A DNA stretch of 64,000 bases from Roseisalinus antarcticus (GTDB taxonomy: Bacteria; Pseudomonadota; Alphaproteobacteria; Rhodobacterales; Rhodobacteraceae), in NCBI RefSeq assembly GCF_900172355.1, contig NZ_FWFZ01000018.1, positions 25,403 to 89,402 of the forward strand, read 5' to 3'. Position numbers and translations under genes: made by a program. Of the stretch, positions 8,806 to 17,778 are shown piece after piece (the stretch's first letter is position 1; each line of letters starts with the position of its first letter). Below the pieces are notes generated by a model. It saw only the letters and a program-made list of their open reading frames with translations. It was not told the origin of the DNA and did not search any database.

Positions 8806-8888
8806 TTTCATGGTCGCTCGGGGTCGCCTTCCCGCGAGACGGGAAGGACAATATCTGAATTTTCCAGAGTCGGTGCAAAGCGCCCTGG

Positions 8889-9356
8889 TCAAGCAGCCTC
8901 GTAGCTTGAGAAGATCTCCGTGCCGCCATCCCTGCGGATCAGGAACACATCGTAGGCATCGCGCTCGTGCTCTGGCCCCATGCCCGGTGATCCATAGGGC
9001 ATCCCGGGCACGGCGAGACCGACGGCATCGGGGCGCTCGGATAGCAGTCTTCGAATGTCGGCCGTCGGCACATGGCCCTCGATCATGTAGCCCTCGACCT
9101 CGCCGGTGTGACAGGAAGTCATGTTCTGGGGGATGCCGTTCTCGAGCTTGTGCCGGATCAGGAGGGTGCCGAAGCTGCGCTCGGTGGTGACCGTGAAGCC
9201 GTCCTCCTCCAGGATTTCGATCCAGGCGGTGCAGCACCCGCAGTTCGGATCTTTCAGGACGTGGATCGCGGGAGAGCTTTGGGTCAGTCCGGCGGACGGC
9301 GCTGTCGCGGCGAAGCACGCGGCGGAGGCCATCAAGGCGCGGCGGGTGAGGGTCAT
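8889..9356 (-). CDS. Exported DUF411 metal-binding protein
   Basis: A 155-residue protein with a Tat-like signal (LTRRALMASA) and the DUF411 domain. The Cys cluster DPNCGCCTAW (C39, C41, C42), the TSCHTGEVEGYMIEGHVP block and the Met-rich AVPGMPYGSPGM segment are the family hallmarks. DUF411 proteins are usually found with copper or other soft-metal resistance genes and probably bind metal in the periplasm. GGAGATACC before the ATG at 9356 favours that start; an ATG at 9368 directly abutting the ATPase stop is the alternative. It is the last gene of the ATPase transcript. Confidence 0.85.
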   Translation of the reverse strand: MTLTRRALMASAACFAATAPSAGLTQSSPAIHVLKDPNCGCCTAWIEILEEDGFTVTTERSFGTLLIRHKLENGIPQNMTSCHTGEVEGYMIEGHVPTADIRRLLSERPDAVGLAVPGMPYGSPGMGPEHERDAYDVFLIRRDGGTEIFSSYEAA

Positions 9357-9368
9357 TGGTATCTCCAT

Positions 9369-11648
9369 TCAGGTCGTTGCGGCTGCGTGCTCGGGGTGTG
9401 CCTTCTTGGCGGTCGGACCGATGCGTTCAGGCGGTCCGGCGGGCCGGAAGAACAGCAGTCGGAGGGCGTTCATCGTAACCAGCACCGTGGCGCCGGTATC
9501 CGCAAGGATCGCGATCCAGAGGCCGGTGATCCCGAAGATAGTGGTCACGAGGAAGACCGCCTTGAGCCCGAGCGCGATCGCGATGTTCTGGCGGATGTTG
9601 ACCATGGTGGCGCGGGCAAGGCGGATCTTGGCAGGCACATCGGTCACGCGGTTGCGCAGGATCGCCGCGTCGGCCGTCTCCAGCGCGACATCGGTGCCCG
9701 AGCCCATGGCGACCCCGACATGGGCGGCGGCGAGCGCAGGCGCGTCGTTGATCCCGTCGCCGATCATCATCACGCGGGCGTCCGTCGTCAGATTGCGAAT
9801 CGCCGTCACCTTGTCTTCCGGCATCAGCTCCGACCGATGCTCGATCCCGAGCGCCTCGGCGATGGCCTGGGCCGTGCGCGGGTTGTCCCCCGTAAGCATG
9901 ACCGAAGAGATGCCGAGGTTGCGCAGCTGCGCGACCGCATCCGCCGCATCGGCGCGCGGCTCGTCCCTGAGCGCGATGAGGCCCTGGGGCACGTCTTCGC
10001 AGAGCACGATGACCACCGTCTTGCCCTCGGCCTCAAGCGCCGCCGCGCGGGTCCGCAGGTCGTCCGTGAGTGCGCCGCGCGCGTTTGCCAGCCGTGGGGA
10101 GCCAACGCTGACGATCACGCCGTCGATCGACGCTTCCGCCCCCTTGCCGGGAAGCGCGCGGCCGCCGGTCGCCGCCGCCGCGTGCACGCCCCGCCTTTCG
10201 GCCTCGACGCAGATCGCCTGTCCGAGTGGGTGACTCGCGCCGTTCTCGACCCCGGCGGCGAGCGACATGAGGTCATCCTCGCTTCCGATCAACACCGAGA
10301 CGTCCGTCACGCGGGGCTTGCCATGCGTCAGCGTTCCGGTCTTGTCGAAAGCGACATGGGTCGTGCGGGCCGCCGCCTCGATCACCGCGCCGCCCTTCAT
10401 CAGCAGGCCGTTCCGGGCCCCGGTCGACAGCGCGGAAGTGATCGAGGCCGGCACCGAGATCACCAGCGCACAGGGGCAGCCGATCAACAGCAGCGCCAGC
10501 GCACGGTAGATCCACGCGCCCCAGGCCAGCCCGAAGGCCAGCGGAGGGACGACGGCGACGAGGACAGCGGCCCCGACCACGGCGGGCATGTAGACCCGGC
10601 CGAACCGGTCGATGAATCGCTCGGTCGGGGCGCGGGCGCTCTCGGCTTCCTCCACGAGGCGGACGATGCGGGCGATGGTGTTGTCCTCGGCCGACCTCAA
10701 CACCCGCACCCGCAAAAGCGCCTCGGCGTTGATCGACCCGGCGAAGACCTCCGCCCCCGGCTCCTTGAGGCTCGGGACGCTCTCGCCCGTCACCGGGCTC
10801 TCGTCGACGCCGGACGTGCCGCTCATCACCTCGCCGTCGCAGGGCACGCGGTCGCCGGGACGGACCTGCACCACTTGACCCACCTGGAGCTTCTCGGCCG
10901 CGACCTCACGTGTCTTGCCGCCCACTTCGAGCCGCGCCGTCTTGGGCGCGAGCTTCGAGAGCGCCCGGATGCTGTCGCGGGCCTTGCCGGCCGAGACGCC
11001 TTCCAGCAATTCACCCACGGCGAAGAGGAAGACGACGAGCGCCGCCTCTTCCGGCTCACCGATCATCAGCGCGCCGCTGGCGGCGATCGTCATGAGCATC
11101 TCGATGGTGAAGGGCATGCCGGCCCGCGTCATGGCGAAGGCGCGCTGCGCCACGGGCACGATCCCGACCAGTGTCGCCAGAACGAACGCCCAATGGGCGA
11201 TCTCTGCCGGGAGGACGAGGCGGGACGCCCATGCCGCCGCGAGCAATGCGCCGGTGCCGACGACCAGTCGGCCCTTGGATGAATTCATCCACGATCTCGG
11301 TGCCTCATCGGCCGGCTTGTCGTTTTCCTCGGGCTCTATGTCGGTCTCCGAACTCTCCGCAGCATCTGGAAAAGCTCCATCCGGCAGGACGAAGCCGCCG
11401 TTGGGCTTCTCCGGCCGTGCGCCCTTGGGCGCGATCCCGAAGCCGACGCCGCGCACTGCCTTCTCAATCCGCTCGGGCGGTGTCTGTGTCTCATCGAGCG
11501 TCATTCGCAACCGCTCGGCCATCAGGGCGACATCGACACCCTCGACGCCAGGCAGGCGCTCGACCGCGCCGCGCACCTTGGCGGCGCATGACCCGCAATC
11601 CATGCCGGTCACGCGCCATTCGCGTTGTCCGGCGCTCCCGTCTGCCAT
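9369..11648 (-). CDS. zntA: Zn2+/Cd2+/Pb2+-exporting P1B-type ATPase
   Basis: A 759-residue heavy-metal P-type ATPase of the inner membrane, pumping divalent soft metals outward. An N-terminal heavy-metal domain carries GMDCGSC (C18, C21). It is followed by an acidic linker (about 93-118), TGES (287-290), the membrane metal motif C391-P-C393, the phosphorylation site D435-KTGT, the SHPLG nucleotide motif (472-476) and GDGINDAP (630-637). D717 in the last helices (ADTGAT) is the residue expected in Zn/Cd/Pb-type (P1B-2) pumps, which argues against Cu specificity. It is divergent from merR with a MerR-type promoter between them. Confidence 0.92.
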   Translation of the reverse strand: MADGSAGQREWRVTGMDCGSCAAKVRGAVERLPGVEGVDVALMAERLRMTLDETQTPPERIEKAVRGVGFGIAPKGARPEKPNGGFVLPDGAFPDAAESSETDIEPEENDKPADEAPRSWMNSSKGRLVVGTGALLAAAWASRLVLPAEIAHWAFVLATLVGIVPVAQRAFAMTRAGMPFTIEMLMTIAASGALMIGEPEEAALVVFLFAVGELLEGVSAGKARDSIRALSKLAPKTARLEVGGKTREVAAEKLQVGQVVQVRPGDRVPCDGEVMSGTSGVDESPVTGESVPSLKEPGAEVFAGSINAEALLRVRVLRSAEDNTIARIVRLVEEAESARAPTERFIDRFGRVYMPAVVGAAVLVAVVPPLAFGLAWGAWIYRALALLLIGCPCALVISVPASITSALSTGARNGLLMKGGAVIEAAARTTHVAFDKTGTLTHGKPRVTDVSVLIGSEDDLMSLAAGVENGASHPLGQAICVEAERRGVHAAAATGGRALPGKGAEASIDGVIVSVGSPRLANARGALTDDLRTRAAALEAEGKTVVIVLCEDVPQGLIALRDEPRADAADAVAQLRNLGISSVMLTGDNPRTAQAIAEALGIEHRSELMPEDKVTAIRNLTTDARVMMIGDGINDAPALAAAHVGVAMGSGTDVALETADAAILRNRVTDVPAKIRLARATMVNIRQNIAIALGLKAVFLVTTIFGITGLWIAILADTGATVLVTMNALRLLFFRPAGPPERIGPTAKKAHPEHAAATT

Positions 11649-11683
11649 GAGGCCTCTCCGTCGTGATTCTTCGACCGAACTTT

Positions 11684-11714
11684 GACATACGACCTACAGC
11701 GACTGTAGGTTCAA
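11684..11714 (-). promoter_or_regulatory. MerR-type promoter/operator for zntA
   Basis: On the minus strand TTGAAC (11709-11714) and TATGTC (11684-11689) form a -35/-10 pair separated by 19 bases, the over-long spacing characteristic of MerR-activated promoters. Between and overlapping them lies the perfect dyad ACCTACAG-N3-CTGTAGGT (11692-11710). The -10 lies about 36 bases from the zntA start. On the plus strand TTGACA (11682-11687) may serve as -35 for merR, so the same site would autoregulate the regulator. Confidence 0.82.
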
Positions 11715-11797
11715 GCCTTGGCTGGAGATTTTCCACATCGTTATCCGAGGCGAGGAGACACGCGATCCCAGCAGAACAGGGCCGTAGGAGGAAACCC

Positions 11798-12226
11798 ATG
11801 CTTTCGATCGGCACTCTCGCCAAGCGCACCGGCACAAAGGTGCAAACGATCCGATACTACGAACAGATTGGCCTCATGCCCGAGCCCGGTCGGACAGATG
11901 GTGGCCAGCGACGCTATGGGGATGTCGAGCTTGATCGTCTTTCGTTCATCCGTCACTCACGGCAGCTCGGCTTCTCGCTTGGCGCCATCCGCGAGCTGCT
12001 GGATCTCTCTGACAGCCCGGAACGGTCATGCGCACAGGTCGATGCAGTCGCCCAGAAACAGCTGCGCGAGGTCGAGGTGCGCATCGCCCGTCTCGTGGCG
12101 CTCAGGGTCGAACTTCGACGGATGATCGGCGAGTGCAGCGCCGATCGCGTGGCCGACTGCCGCATCCTTGAGGTCTTGCGCGATCACCAGGAATGCCTCT
12201 CTGATCACGGGCAGGCCGACGCCTGA
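11798..12226 (+). CDS. MerR-family metal-responsive activator (ZntR/CadR/PbrR-like)
   Basis: A 142-residue DNA-distorting activator. It has the N-terminal winged helix-turn-helix (L2-[18 protein letters not shown] at 18-26, GQRRY at 36-40), a dimerisation helix (about 80-112) and metal-ligand cysteines C78, C113, C121 and C133 in the pattern of soft-metal sensors. The start is fixed by a strong TAGGAGGAAACCC ribosome site; the longer ORF start lacks one. It probably senses Zn, Cd or Pb and activates the divergent ATPase through the dyad at 11692-11710. The next gene overlaps its stop by one base. Confidence 0.9.
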   Translation: MLSIGTLAKRTGTKVQTIRYYEQIGLMPEPGRTDGGQRRYGDVELDRLSFIRHSRQLGFSLGAIRELLDLSDSPERSCAQVDAVAQKQLREVEVRIARLVALRVELRRMIGECSADRVADCRILEVLRDHQECLSDHGQADA

Positions 12227-12549
12227 TGCCGGTGATCGTGGCATACCCGCTCGCAGCGCTTGCTGAGATCGCCGGATGCTTTGCCATCTGGACCTGGTGG
12301 CGCGGCGCTTCGAGCCTCTGGCTGGTTCCGGGCATCATGACCCTCGCGCTGTTCGGCTGGTTGCTCGCGCAGGTTGACACCAGCTTGGCCGGACGCGCCT
12401 TTGCCGCCTACGGTGGCATCTATATCGTCGCGTCACTGGCGTGGATGTGGGGAGTGGAAGGACAGCGGCCGGATATCTGGGATCTCGTCGGCGCGGGAAT
12501 GTGCCTACTGGGAGCCATGGTCATCTTGGCAGCGCCCCGAGCGGTTTAG
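12226..12549 (+). CDS. YnfA (UPF0060) family membrane protein
   Basis: A 107-residue, four-helix inner-membrane protein of the YnfA/UPF0060 family, related to SMR transporters. The signatures [14 protein letters not shown] (N-terminus), [11 protein letters not shown] and [16 protein letters not shown] are intact. The ATG overlaps the merR TGA in TGATG, indicating translational coupling. Its place in the metal operon suggests a role in cation efflux, but the family substrate is not settled. Confidence 0.9.
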   Translation: MPVIVAYPLAALAEIAGCFAIWTWWRGASSLWLVPGIMTLALFGWLLAQVDTSLAGRAFAAYGGIYIVASLAWMWGVEGQRPDIWDLVGAGMCLLGAMVILAAPRAV

Positions 12550-12676
12550 TTTTGTGAGGTCCGATATTCACCTCGTCCGTTTCGGGAAGAACGTCGATTG
12601 CGGTTGAATTCCGCTCTCCGACGGAGCCGTTGTCAGCCGGTCTTTCCCGGCTCCAAAAAGCTCCGGAACGAGCCAA

Positions 12677-12688
12677 TATCACGAGGGC
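12677..12688 (+). repeat. Island-flanking direct repeat, right copy
   Basis: TATCACGAGGGC, identical to 8246-8257. It is followed immediately by the rest of the right terminator arm. Confidence 0.8.
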
Positions 12689-12697
12689 GCTGTTTTC
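12685..12697 (+). terminator. Right arm of the split terminator
   Basis: GGGCGCTGTTTTC, the exact reverse complement of 8230-8242. In its present position it has lost its partner, so the DUF1330/alaS transcript and typA no longer share the terminator. Confidence 0.75.
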
Positions 12698-12735
12698 GTT
12701 CCTGGTGTAAGGGGCGCGTCAGGCCGGAAAGCCGA

Positions 12736-13026
12736 TCACTCCAGCTCCTCAACCAGCGACAATTCCCGCACGGCCGCGCCCTTGGCAAAGCTCAGCGCCT
12801 CCTGGTAGGCATCGGAGTGATAACAGGCGTGCGCGGCCGCGAGGCTCGGGAACCGCGCTACGACGTTGCGCGGGCGGTCCTCGCCCTCAAGCTGTTCATG
12901 GGCCCCGCCGCGGGCAAGAAAGACCCCGCCGTGGCTGGCGATCGCATCCGTCGCCCGCTTCGCATATTCGCCATAGGCAGCATCGTCATGCACCTTCACG
13001 TGGGCAATCCAGAGCGCGGTGGGCAT
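12736..13026 (-). CDS. DUF1330 domain protein
   Basis: A 96-residue ferredoxin-like-fold protein of the DUF1330 family, spanning the whole length. Typical features are the opening A-L-W-I-A-H-V-K-V, the GGVFLARGG segment (about 33-41) and RPRNVVARFPSLAAAHACYHSDAYQEA. The family is related to YciI/dimeric alpha-beta barrel proteins; no reaction is established. A strong GGAGGAAAG precedes the ATG, which overlaps the alaS stop by one base, so it is translationally coupled to alaS. Confidence 0.85.
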   Translation of the reverse strand: MPTALWIAHVKVHDDAAYGEYAKRATDAIASHGGVFLARGGAHEQLEGEDRPRNVVARFPSLAAAHACYHSDAYQEALSFAKGAAVRELSLVEELE

Positions 13027-15683
13027 CAGCTTTCCTCCAGTTTCTTCCTGGCCGCGGCGATGGCGGCGTCTGCGTTCGAGGTGTCCTTGCCGCCGCCCTG
13101 GGCCATGTCCGGACGGCCGCCTCCGCCCTTTCCGCCCAGCTCGACCGTCGCGGCGCGCACCAGGTCCACGGCCGATATCCGCCAGACGAGATCGTCAGTC
13201 ACACCTGCGGCCACCGCCGCCTTGCCATCCGCGTCGGCGATCAGAAGGATCGCGGCAGAGCCCAGATCCGCCTTCATCCCGTCGATCAGCGTCGGCAGGT
13301 CCTTGCCCGTGACGCCGGTCAGCACCTGGGCCACGAACTTGACCCCGCCGACGTCCTGCGCCTCGGGCCCCTCGGCGGGACCGCCGGACATGGCGAGCTG
13401 ACGGCGAAGCTGTGCCACCTCGTTGGCAAGCTGCCGGCGTTCGTCCAGCAGCGCCTTGACCCGCGCGGCGGTTTCATCGGCACCGGTCTTCAGCAGCCCC
13501 TCGACCACCGTCAACGTCCGGTCACGGCCGCGCAATACGGCCATGGCGGCATCGCCGGTCAGCGCCTCGATCCGGCGGACACCGGAGGAGGACGCGGTCT
13601 CGGATGTCAGCGCGAAAAGGCCGATATCGCCCGTGCGCGTGACATGGGTGCCGCCGCAAAGCTCGATCGAATAGGTCTGGCCGTCGGCCCCCTTGCCAGT
13701 CGCCGCGCGGCCCATGGACACCACCCGCACCTCGTCGCCGTATTTCTCGCCGAACAGGGCCTGCGCCCCGATCGCGCGGGCATCGTCCGGCGTCATGATG
13801 CGTGTGCTCACCGGCCTGTTCTGCCGGATCATCGCGTTCACTTCGGCCTCGACTCGGGCCACGTCTTCGGCCGACATCGCCTTGCCGTGCGAGAAGTCGA
13901 ACCGCAGCCGATCCGGCGCGTTGAGCGACCCGCGCTGGGCCACGTGATCGCCCAGCGCACCGCGCAACGCCTCGTGCAGCAGGTGCGTCGCCGAGTGATT
14001 GGCACGGATCCGCCCGCGCCGGTCGTGGCTGACCTCCAGCCTGGCACCTTCGCCGGTCGCGATGGCGCCCGAGGTGACCTCGGCGAAATGAATGAAAACG
14101 CCCGCCACTTTCCGGGTGTCGGTGATCCGGGCGCTGCCGCCTTCGGTGGTCAGCACGCCGGTGTCGCCGACCTGGCCGCCCGATTCGGCGTAGAACGGGG
14201 TCTGGTTCAGGACAATCTGAACGCTCTCGCCCTCCGCCGCCCGGGTCGCCCGGTCGGATCCGTTGACGATCGCCAGGATCTGCCCCTCGGCAACCTCGGT
14301 GTCATAGCCCAGGAAATCCGTCGGGCCGGAGTCGTCGGCGATGTCGAACCAGACGGCCTGGTCCGCCGCCTCGCCGGTCCCGACCCAGGCCGCGCGAGCC
14401 TTGGCCTTCTGCTCGGCCATGGCGGCGTCGAAACCGTCGGTGTCGACCTCGATCCCGCGGTCCCGCAGGGCATCCTGCGTCAGGTCCAGCGGAAAGCCGA
14501 AGGTGTCGTAGAGCTTGAACGCCGACGCACCCGGCAGGCTGTCGCCGCCGGTCAGGTCCGTGGTTTCTTCGTCCAGCAGTTTCAGCCCCCGCTCGAGGGT
14601 CTGGCGGAACCGGATCTCCTCGGATTCGAAGGTTTCCTGGATCATCGATTGCTGCTCGCGCAACTCGGGGTACGCCGCGCCCATCTGCTGGACGAGCGCC
14701 GGCACCAGCCGGTGCATCAGCGGATCCTTGGCGCCAAGCAGGTGCGCGTGGCGCATCGCCCGCCGCATGATCCGCCGCAGGACATAGCCGCGCCCCTCGT
14801 TCGAGGGCAGCACGCCCTCCGCCACCAGGAACGCGGTGGAGCGCAAATGGTCCGCGATCACCCGGTGATGGACGATGTGCGCGTCATCGATGCCGGTGGA
14901 GGTCCCGTGGGCCGAAGCCTCGACCAGCGCCTTCATGAGATCCGTCTCGAAGACATTGTTGGTGCCTTGCAACAGCGAAGAGATCCGCTCCAGCCCCATG
15001 CCGGTGTCGATGCTCTGGGCGCTCAGCTCGCGGCGGGTGCCGTCCTCGAACTGTTCGAACTGCATGAAGACGAGGTTCCAGATCTCGATGAACCGGTCCC
15101 CGTCCTCCTCCGGAGAGCCCGGCGGCCCGCCCCAGATGTGGTCGCCGTGATCGTAGAAGATCTCGGTGCAGGGCCCGCAGGGGCCGGTCGGACCCATTTG
15201 CCAGAAGTTGTCGGAGGTCGGGATCCGGATGATCCTCTCATCCGGCAGCCCGGCGACCTTTTTCCACAGGTCCGCAGCCTCTTCGTCGGTGTGAAACACC
15301 GTCACCAGAAGCTTGTCCTTGGCGATGCCGAGCTCCTTGGTGACCATCTCCCATGCGAAGGGGATCGCGTCCGACTTGAAGTAGTCGCCGAAGGAGAAAT
15401 TGCCCAGCATCTCGAAGAATGTCAGGTGCCGCGCGGTATAGCCGACATTGTCGAGGTCGTTGTGCTTGCCGCCGGCGCGGACGCATTTCTGCGAGGTCGT
15501 CGCGCGGACGTAGTCGCGATGTTCGACACCGGTGAAGAGGTTCTTGAACTGCACCATGCCGGAGTTCGTGAACATCAGCGTGGGGTCGTTGCGCGGCACG
15601 AGCGGAGAGCTGTCCACGACCTGGTGACCCTGGCGGTCGAAATAGTCGAGAAACGAGCTGCGAATGTCTGCGAGGCTGGTCAT
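13026..15683 (-). CDS. alaS: Alanyl-tRNA synthetase
   Basis: An 885-residue class II aminoacyl-tRNA synthetase that charges tRNA-Ala. The catalytic core starts at [18 protein letters not shown], with motif regions around [11 protein letters not shown] and [13 protein letters not shown]. The editing domain has HSATHLLH and the downstream Cys/His zinc set ([15 protein letters not shown]). A coiled region and the C-Ala domain follow, with a Gly-rich motif [16 protein letters not shown] near the end. The ATG at 15683 gives the canonical N-terminus; upstream in-frame codons lack family similarity. Confidence 0.96.
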   Translation of the reverse strand: MTSLADIRSSFLDYFDRQGHQVVDSSPLVPRNDPTLMFTNSGMVQFKNLFTGVEHRDYVRATTSQKCVRAGGKHNDLDNVGYTARHLTFFEMLGNFSFGDYFKSDAIPFAWEMVTKELGIAKDKLLVTVFHTDEEAADLWKKVAGLPDERIIRIPTSDNFWQMGPTGPCGPCTEIFYDHGDHIWGGPPGSPEEDGDRFIEIWNLVFMQFEQFEDGTRRELSAQSIDTGMGLERISSLLQGTNNVFETDLMKALVEASAHGTSTGIDDAHIVHHRVIADHLRSTAFLVAEGVLPSNEGRGYVLRRIMRRAMRHAHLLGAKDPLMHRLVPALVQQMGAAYPELREQQSMIQETFESEEIRFRQTLERGLKLLDEETTDLTGGDSLPGASAFKLYDTFGFPLDLTQDALRDRGIEVDTDGFDAAMAEQKAKARAAWVGTGEAADQAVWFDIADDSGPTDFLGYDTEVAEGQILAIVNGSDRATRAAEGESVQIVLNQTPFYAESGGQVGDTGVLTTEGGSARITDTRKVAGVFIHFAEVTSGAIATGEGARLEVSHDRRGRIRANHSATHLLHEALRGALGDHVAQRGSLNAPDRLRFDFSHGKAMSAEDVARVEAEVNAMIRQNRPVSTRIMTPDDARAIGAQALFGEKYGDEVRVVSMGRAATGKGADGQTYSIELCGGTHVTRTGDIGLFALTSETASSSGVRRIEALTGDAAMAVLRGRDRTLTVVEGLLKTGADETAARVKALLDERRQLANEVAQLRRQLAMSGGPAEGPEAQDVGGVKFVAQVLTGVTGKDLPTLIDGMKADLGSAAILLIADADGKAAVAAGVTDDLVWRISAVDLVRAATVELGGKGGGGRPDMAQGGGKDTSNADAAIAAARKKLEES

Positions 15684-15901
15684 GGGACCCTGCGATTTTC
15701 CAATTGATCCGGTTGCGTTTAGCCCCCGTTCAGGTCTCTGTCCACCGCCGCGAAGACCATCGCGCCAACCCATTGTGCGCCAAGGCTTTGCTCGCGGGCG
15801 ATCGCAGCACACAGGGGCGGCCGTTCGCGCAGATCCCCGAACGCGAAACGGGCGGCCGTTGGGCCACCCGTCCTTGTCTTGTCCGTCCCGGGGGTCGCGG
15901 C

Positions 15902-16987
15902 CTACATCTCGACCAGATCTTCGCCGCTGCCGTCGCTATCACTGGCGCCCATGTTGAAGTCGAGCCCGTGCGCGGCGCGGATTTTGTCCTCGATCTCGAG
16001 GGCGATCTCGGGGTGATCCTTCAGGAATTGCTTAGAATTCTCGCGGCCCTGGCCGATCCGCTCGTCCCCGTAGGAGAACCACGAACCGGATTTCTCGACC
16101 ACGCCGGCGGTGACGCCGAGGTCCAGCAACTCTCCGGTCTTCGAGATGCCCTCGCCGTACATGATGTCGAATTCCACCTGCTTGAACGGCGGCGCCACCT
16201 TGTTCTTGACGACCTTGACCCGGGTCTGGTTGCCCACCACCTCGTCGCGGTCCTTGACCGAGCCGATGCGGCGGATGTCCAGACGCACGGAGGCATAGAA
16301 CTTGAGCGCGTTGCCGCCCGTCGTCGTCTCGGGCGAGCCGAACATGACGCCGATCTTCATCCGGATCTGGTTGATGAAGATGACCATGCAGTTGGAGCGC
16401 GAGATCGACCCGGTCAGCTTGCGCATGGCCTGGGACATCAGGCGGGCGTGGACACCGACGGAGCTGTCGCCCATGTCGCCCTCAAGCTCGGATTTCGGCG
16501 TCAGCGCGGCGACCGAATCAACCACCACAAGCGACACCGCGCCGGAGCGCACGAGCGTATCGGTGATCTCGAGCGCCTGCTCGCCGGTATCGGGCTGCGA
16601 GATCAGCAATTCGTCGAGGTTCACGCCCAGCTTCTTGGCATATTGCGGGTCGAGCGCATGCTCGGCATCCACAAAGGCGCAGACCCCGCCCTTTTTCTGC
16701 TCTTCGGCGACGCTGTGCAGGGTCAGCGTGGTCTTGCCCGAGGATTCGGGGCCGTAGATCTCGATGATCCGGCCCTTGGGCAGCCCGCCGATCCCCAGGG
16801 CAATGTCGAGCCCCAGCGAGCCGGTCGAGGTCGCCTCGATATCCGAAAGCGCGTTGGCCGACCCCAACTTCATGATGGAGCCCTTGCCGAACTGCCGTTC
16901 GATCTGCGCCAGAGCGGAATCGAGCGCCTTTTGCTTGTCGCCTTGGGATTTGCTGTTTTTCATTGCCAGAAGGTCTGCCGTTGCCAT
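15902..16987 (-). CDS. recA: Recombinase RecA
   Basis: A 361-residue DNA-strand-exchange ATPase of homologous recombination and SOS induction. Walker A is GPESSGKTT (79-87), Walker B lies in [11 protein letters not shown], and the L2 DNA loop includes [16 protein letters not shown]. The acidic C-terminal tail ([12 protein letters not shown]) is normal. AAGGAGCC precedes the ATG. An alphaproteobacterial SOS box lies 49 bases upstream, so LexA control is expected. It is divergent from a sulfotransferase-like gene. Confidence 0.97.
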   Translation of the reverse strand: MATADLLAMKNSKSQGDKQKALDSALAQIERQFGKGSIMKLGSANALSDIEATSTGSLGLDIALGIGGLPKGRIIEIYGPESSGKTTLTLHSVAEEQKKGGVCAFVDAEHALDPQYAKKLGVNLDELLISQPDTGEQALEITDTLVRSGAVSLVVVDSVAALTPKSELEGDMGDSSVGVHARLMSQAMRKLTGSISRSNCMVIFINQIRMKIGVMFGSPETTTGGNALKFYASVRLDIRRIGSVKDRDEVVGNQTRVKVVKNKVAPPFKQVEFDIMYGEGISKTGELLDLGVTAGVVEKSGSWFSYGDERIGQGRENSKQFLKDHPEIALEIEDKIRAAHGLDFNMGASDSDGSGEDLVEM

Positions 16988-17035
16988 GTTTGGCTCCTTA
17001 TCACACGCGCGCCGGGTCGCGGCAATCGCTGCTTC

Positions 17036-17050
17036 GTTCGCCTCTTGTTC
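17036..17050. promoter_or_regulatory. LexA SOS box of recA (GTTC-N7-GTTC)
   Basis: GTTC at 17036-17039 and GTTC at 17047-17050 are separated by exactly seven bases, the direct-repeat LexA operator of alphaproteobacteria (GAAC-N7-GAAC on the recA strand). It lies 49 bases upstream of the recA start. Confidence 0.85.
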
Positions 17051-17171
17051 TCATATGGTTAATGAGATCAAAACGCGAACATATCAAGTCAATTTTTTAC
17101 TAGCTCCAGCTTTCGTCCATAAGAGTTAAAGAGTAGTTTACGTCACCATGGCTTGGCGAAGGGCGTGACAA

Positions 17172-17768
17172 TTGCTTGTTTTCTGGAAGGAAAAGCTGGT
17201 CTTTCTGGCCGTGCCCAAGACAGGAACGACCGCGCTGGAAGGCGCCCTTGCGCCCCGCGCCTCGATCGTGCTGCGCGATCCGCCGGAATTGAAGCACTCG
17301 GCGGTTTATCGCTATCGCCGCTGGCTGGACCCGTTCTTCGAGAAGGCCGGCAAGCAGAAGATGGAGACGATGGCCGTCGTCCGGCACCCCGTCGACTGGC
17401 TCAAGAGTTGGTACAAGTACCGACACCGGGACGACCTGGTCGGCCACCAGAATTCGACGCGCGGGATCAGCTTCGACGATTTCGTGACGGATTACTGCAG
17501 GGGCCAGCAGCCGCCGCACGCGGTCGTGGGCTCTCAGGCGAAATTCCTGCTGGACGGACAGGGCAACCTCGGCGTCGATTACCTGTTTCAATACGAGGAT
17601 CCGGACCGCCTGATGGCCTTCCTGAACGACCGCCTGGGCGTGACGCCGGAGCTGAAACGGCTCAATGTCTCGCCGCCCCTGGAGCTGGAGGTCTCGCCCG
17701 AGGTCGAAGAGAAGTTCCGCCGCAAGCGGCCGGAGGAATTCCGGGTCTGGGAGATGGGCGCCGACTGA
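17172..17768 (+). CDS. Sulfotransferase-family-like protein
   Basis: A 198-residue protein with a P-loop-like PAPS-binding start, AVPKTGTTALEGAL (about 13-26), and a second element VVRHPVDWLKSWY resembling the 3'-phosphate-binding R-x-P-x-x-x-x-x-S region of sulfotransferases. It is shorter than most carbohydrate sulfotransferases (about 250-300). The start is a TTG at 17172 with GAAGGG eight bases ahead; the nearby ATG at 17148 runs into a stop after six codons. Acceptor unknown. The gene is convergent with the mannitol dehydrogenase, 10 bases apart. Confidence 0.75.
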   Translation: MLVFWKEKLVFLAVPKTGTTALEGALAPRASIVLRDPPELKHSAVYRYRRWLDPFFEKAGKQKMETMAVVRHPVDWLKSWYKYRHRDDLVGHQNSTRGISFDDFVTDYCRGQQPPHAVVGSQAKFLLDGQGNLGVDYLFQYEDPDRLMAFLNDRLGVTPELKRLNVSPPLELEVSPEVEEKFRRKRPEEFRVWEMGAD

Positions 17769-17778
17769 CGCTCGCGCC

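Larger units (their letters stand above)
8246..12688. mobile_element. Heavy-metal resistance island inserted into a terminator
   Basis: About 4.43 kb bounded by a 12-bp direct repeat, TATCACGAGGGC, at 8246-8257 and 12677-12688. It carries a DUF411 gene, a Zn/Cd/Pb P-type ATPase, a MerR regulator and a YnfA gene, plus about 690 bases of mostly non-coding DNA at its left end. Removing one repeat and the interior restores a perfect terminator hairpin in a ~107-bp gap between typA and the convergent DUF1330 gene, so the insertion is well supported. No recombinase gene and no convincing terminal inverted repeats are seen, so the mechanism is unknown. The repeat may be a target duplication or a recombination core. 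Confidence 0.75.

Noticed and set aside
12635..12652. AGCCGG-TCTTTC-CCGGCT as a terminator for ynfA
   Set aside because: The six-bp stem is followed by CCAAAAAGC, not a T-run, so termination is not supported on either strand.
8258..12676. Terminal inverted repeats of the metal island
   Set aside because: Comparing the first and reverse-complemented last 60 bases shows only scattered short words such as AACGGCT, not aligned at the ends, so no transposon family can be named.
17148..17168. ATG upstream of the sulfotransferase gene as its start
   Set aside because: It is in frame but reaches a TGA after six codons; the TTG at 17172 with a ribosome site is the better start.
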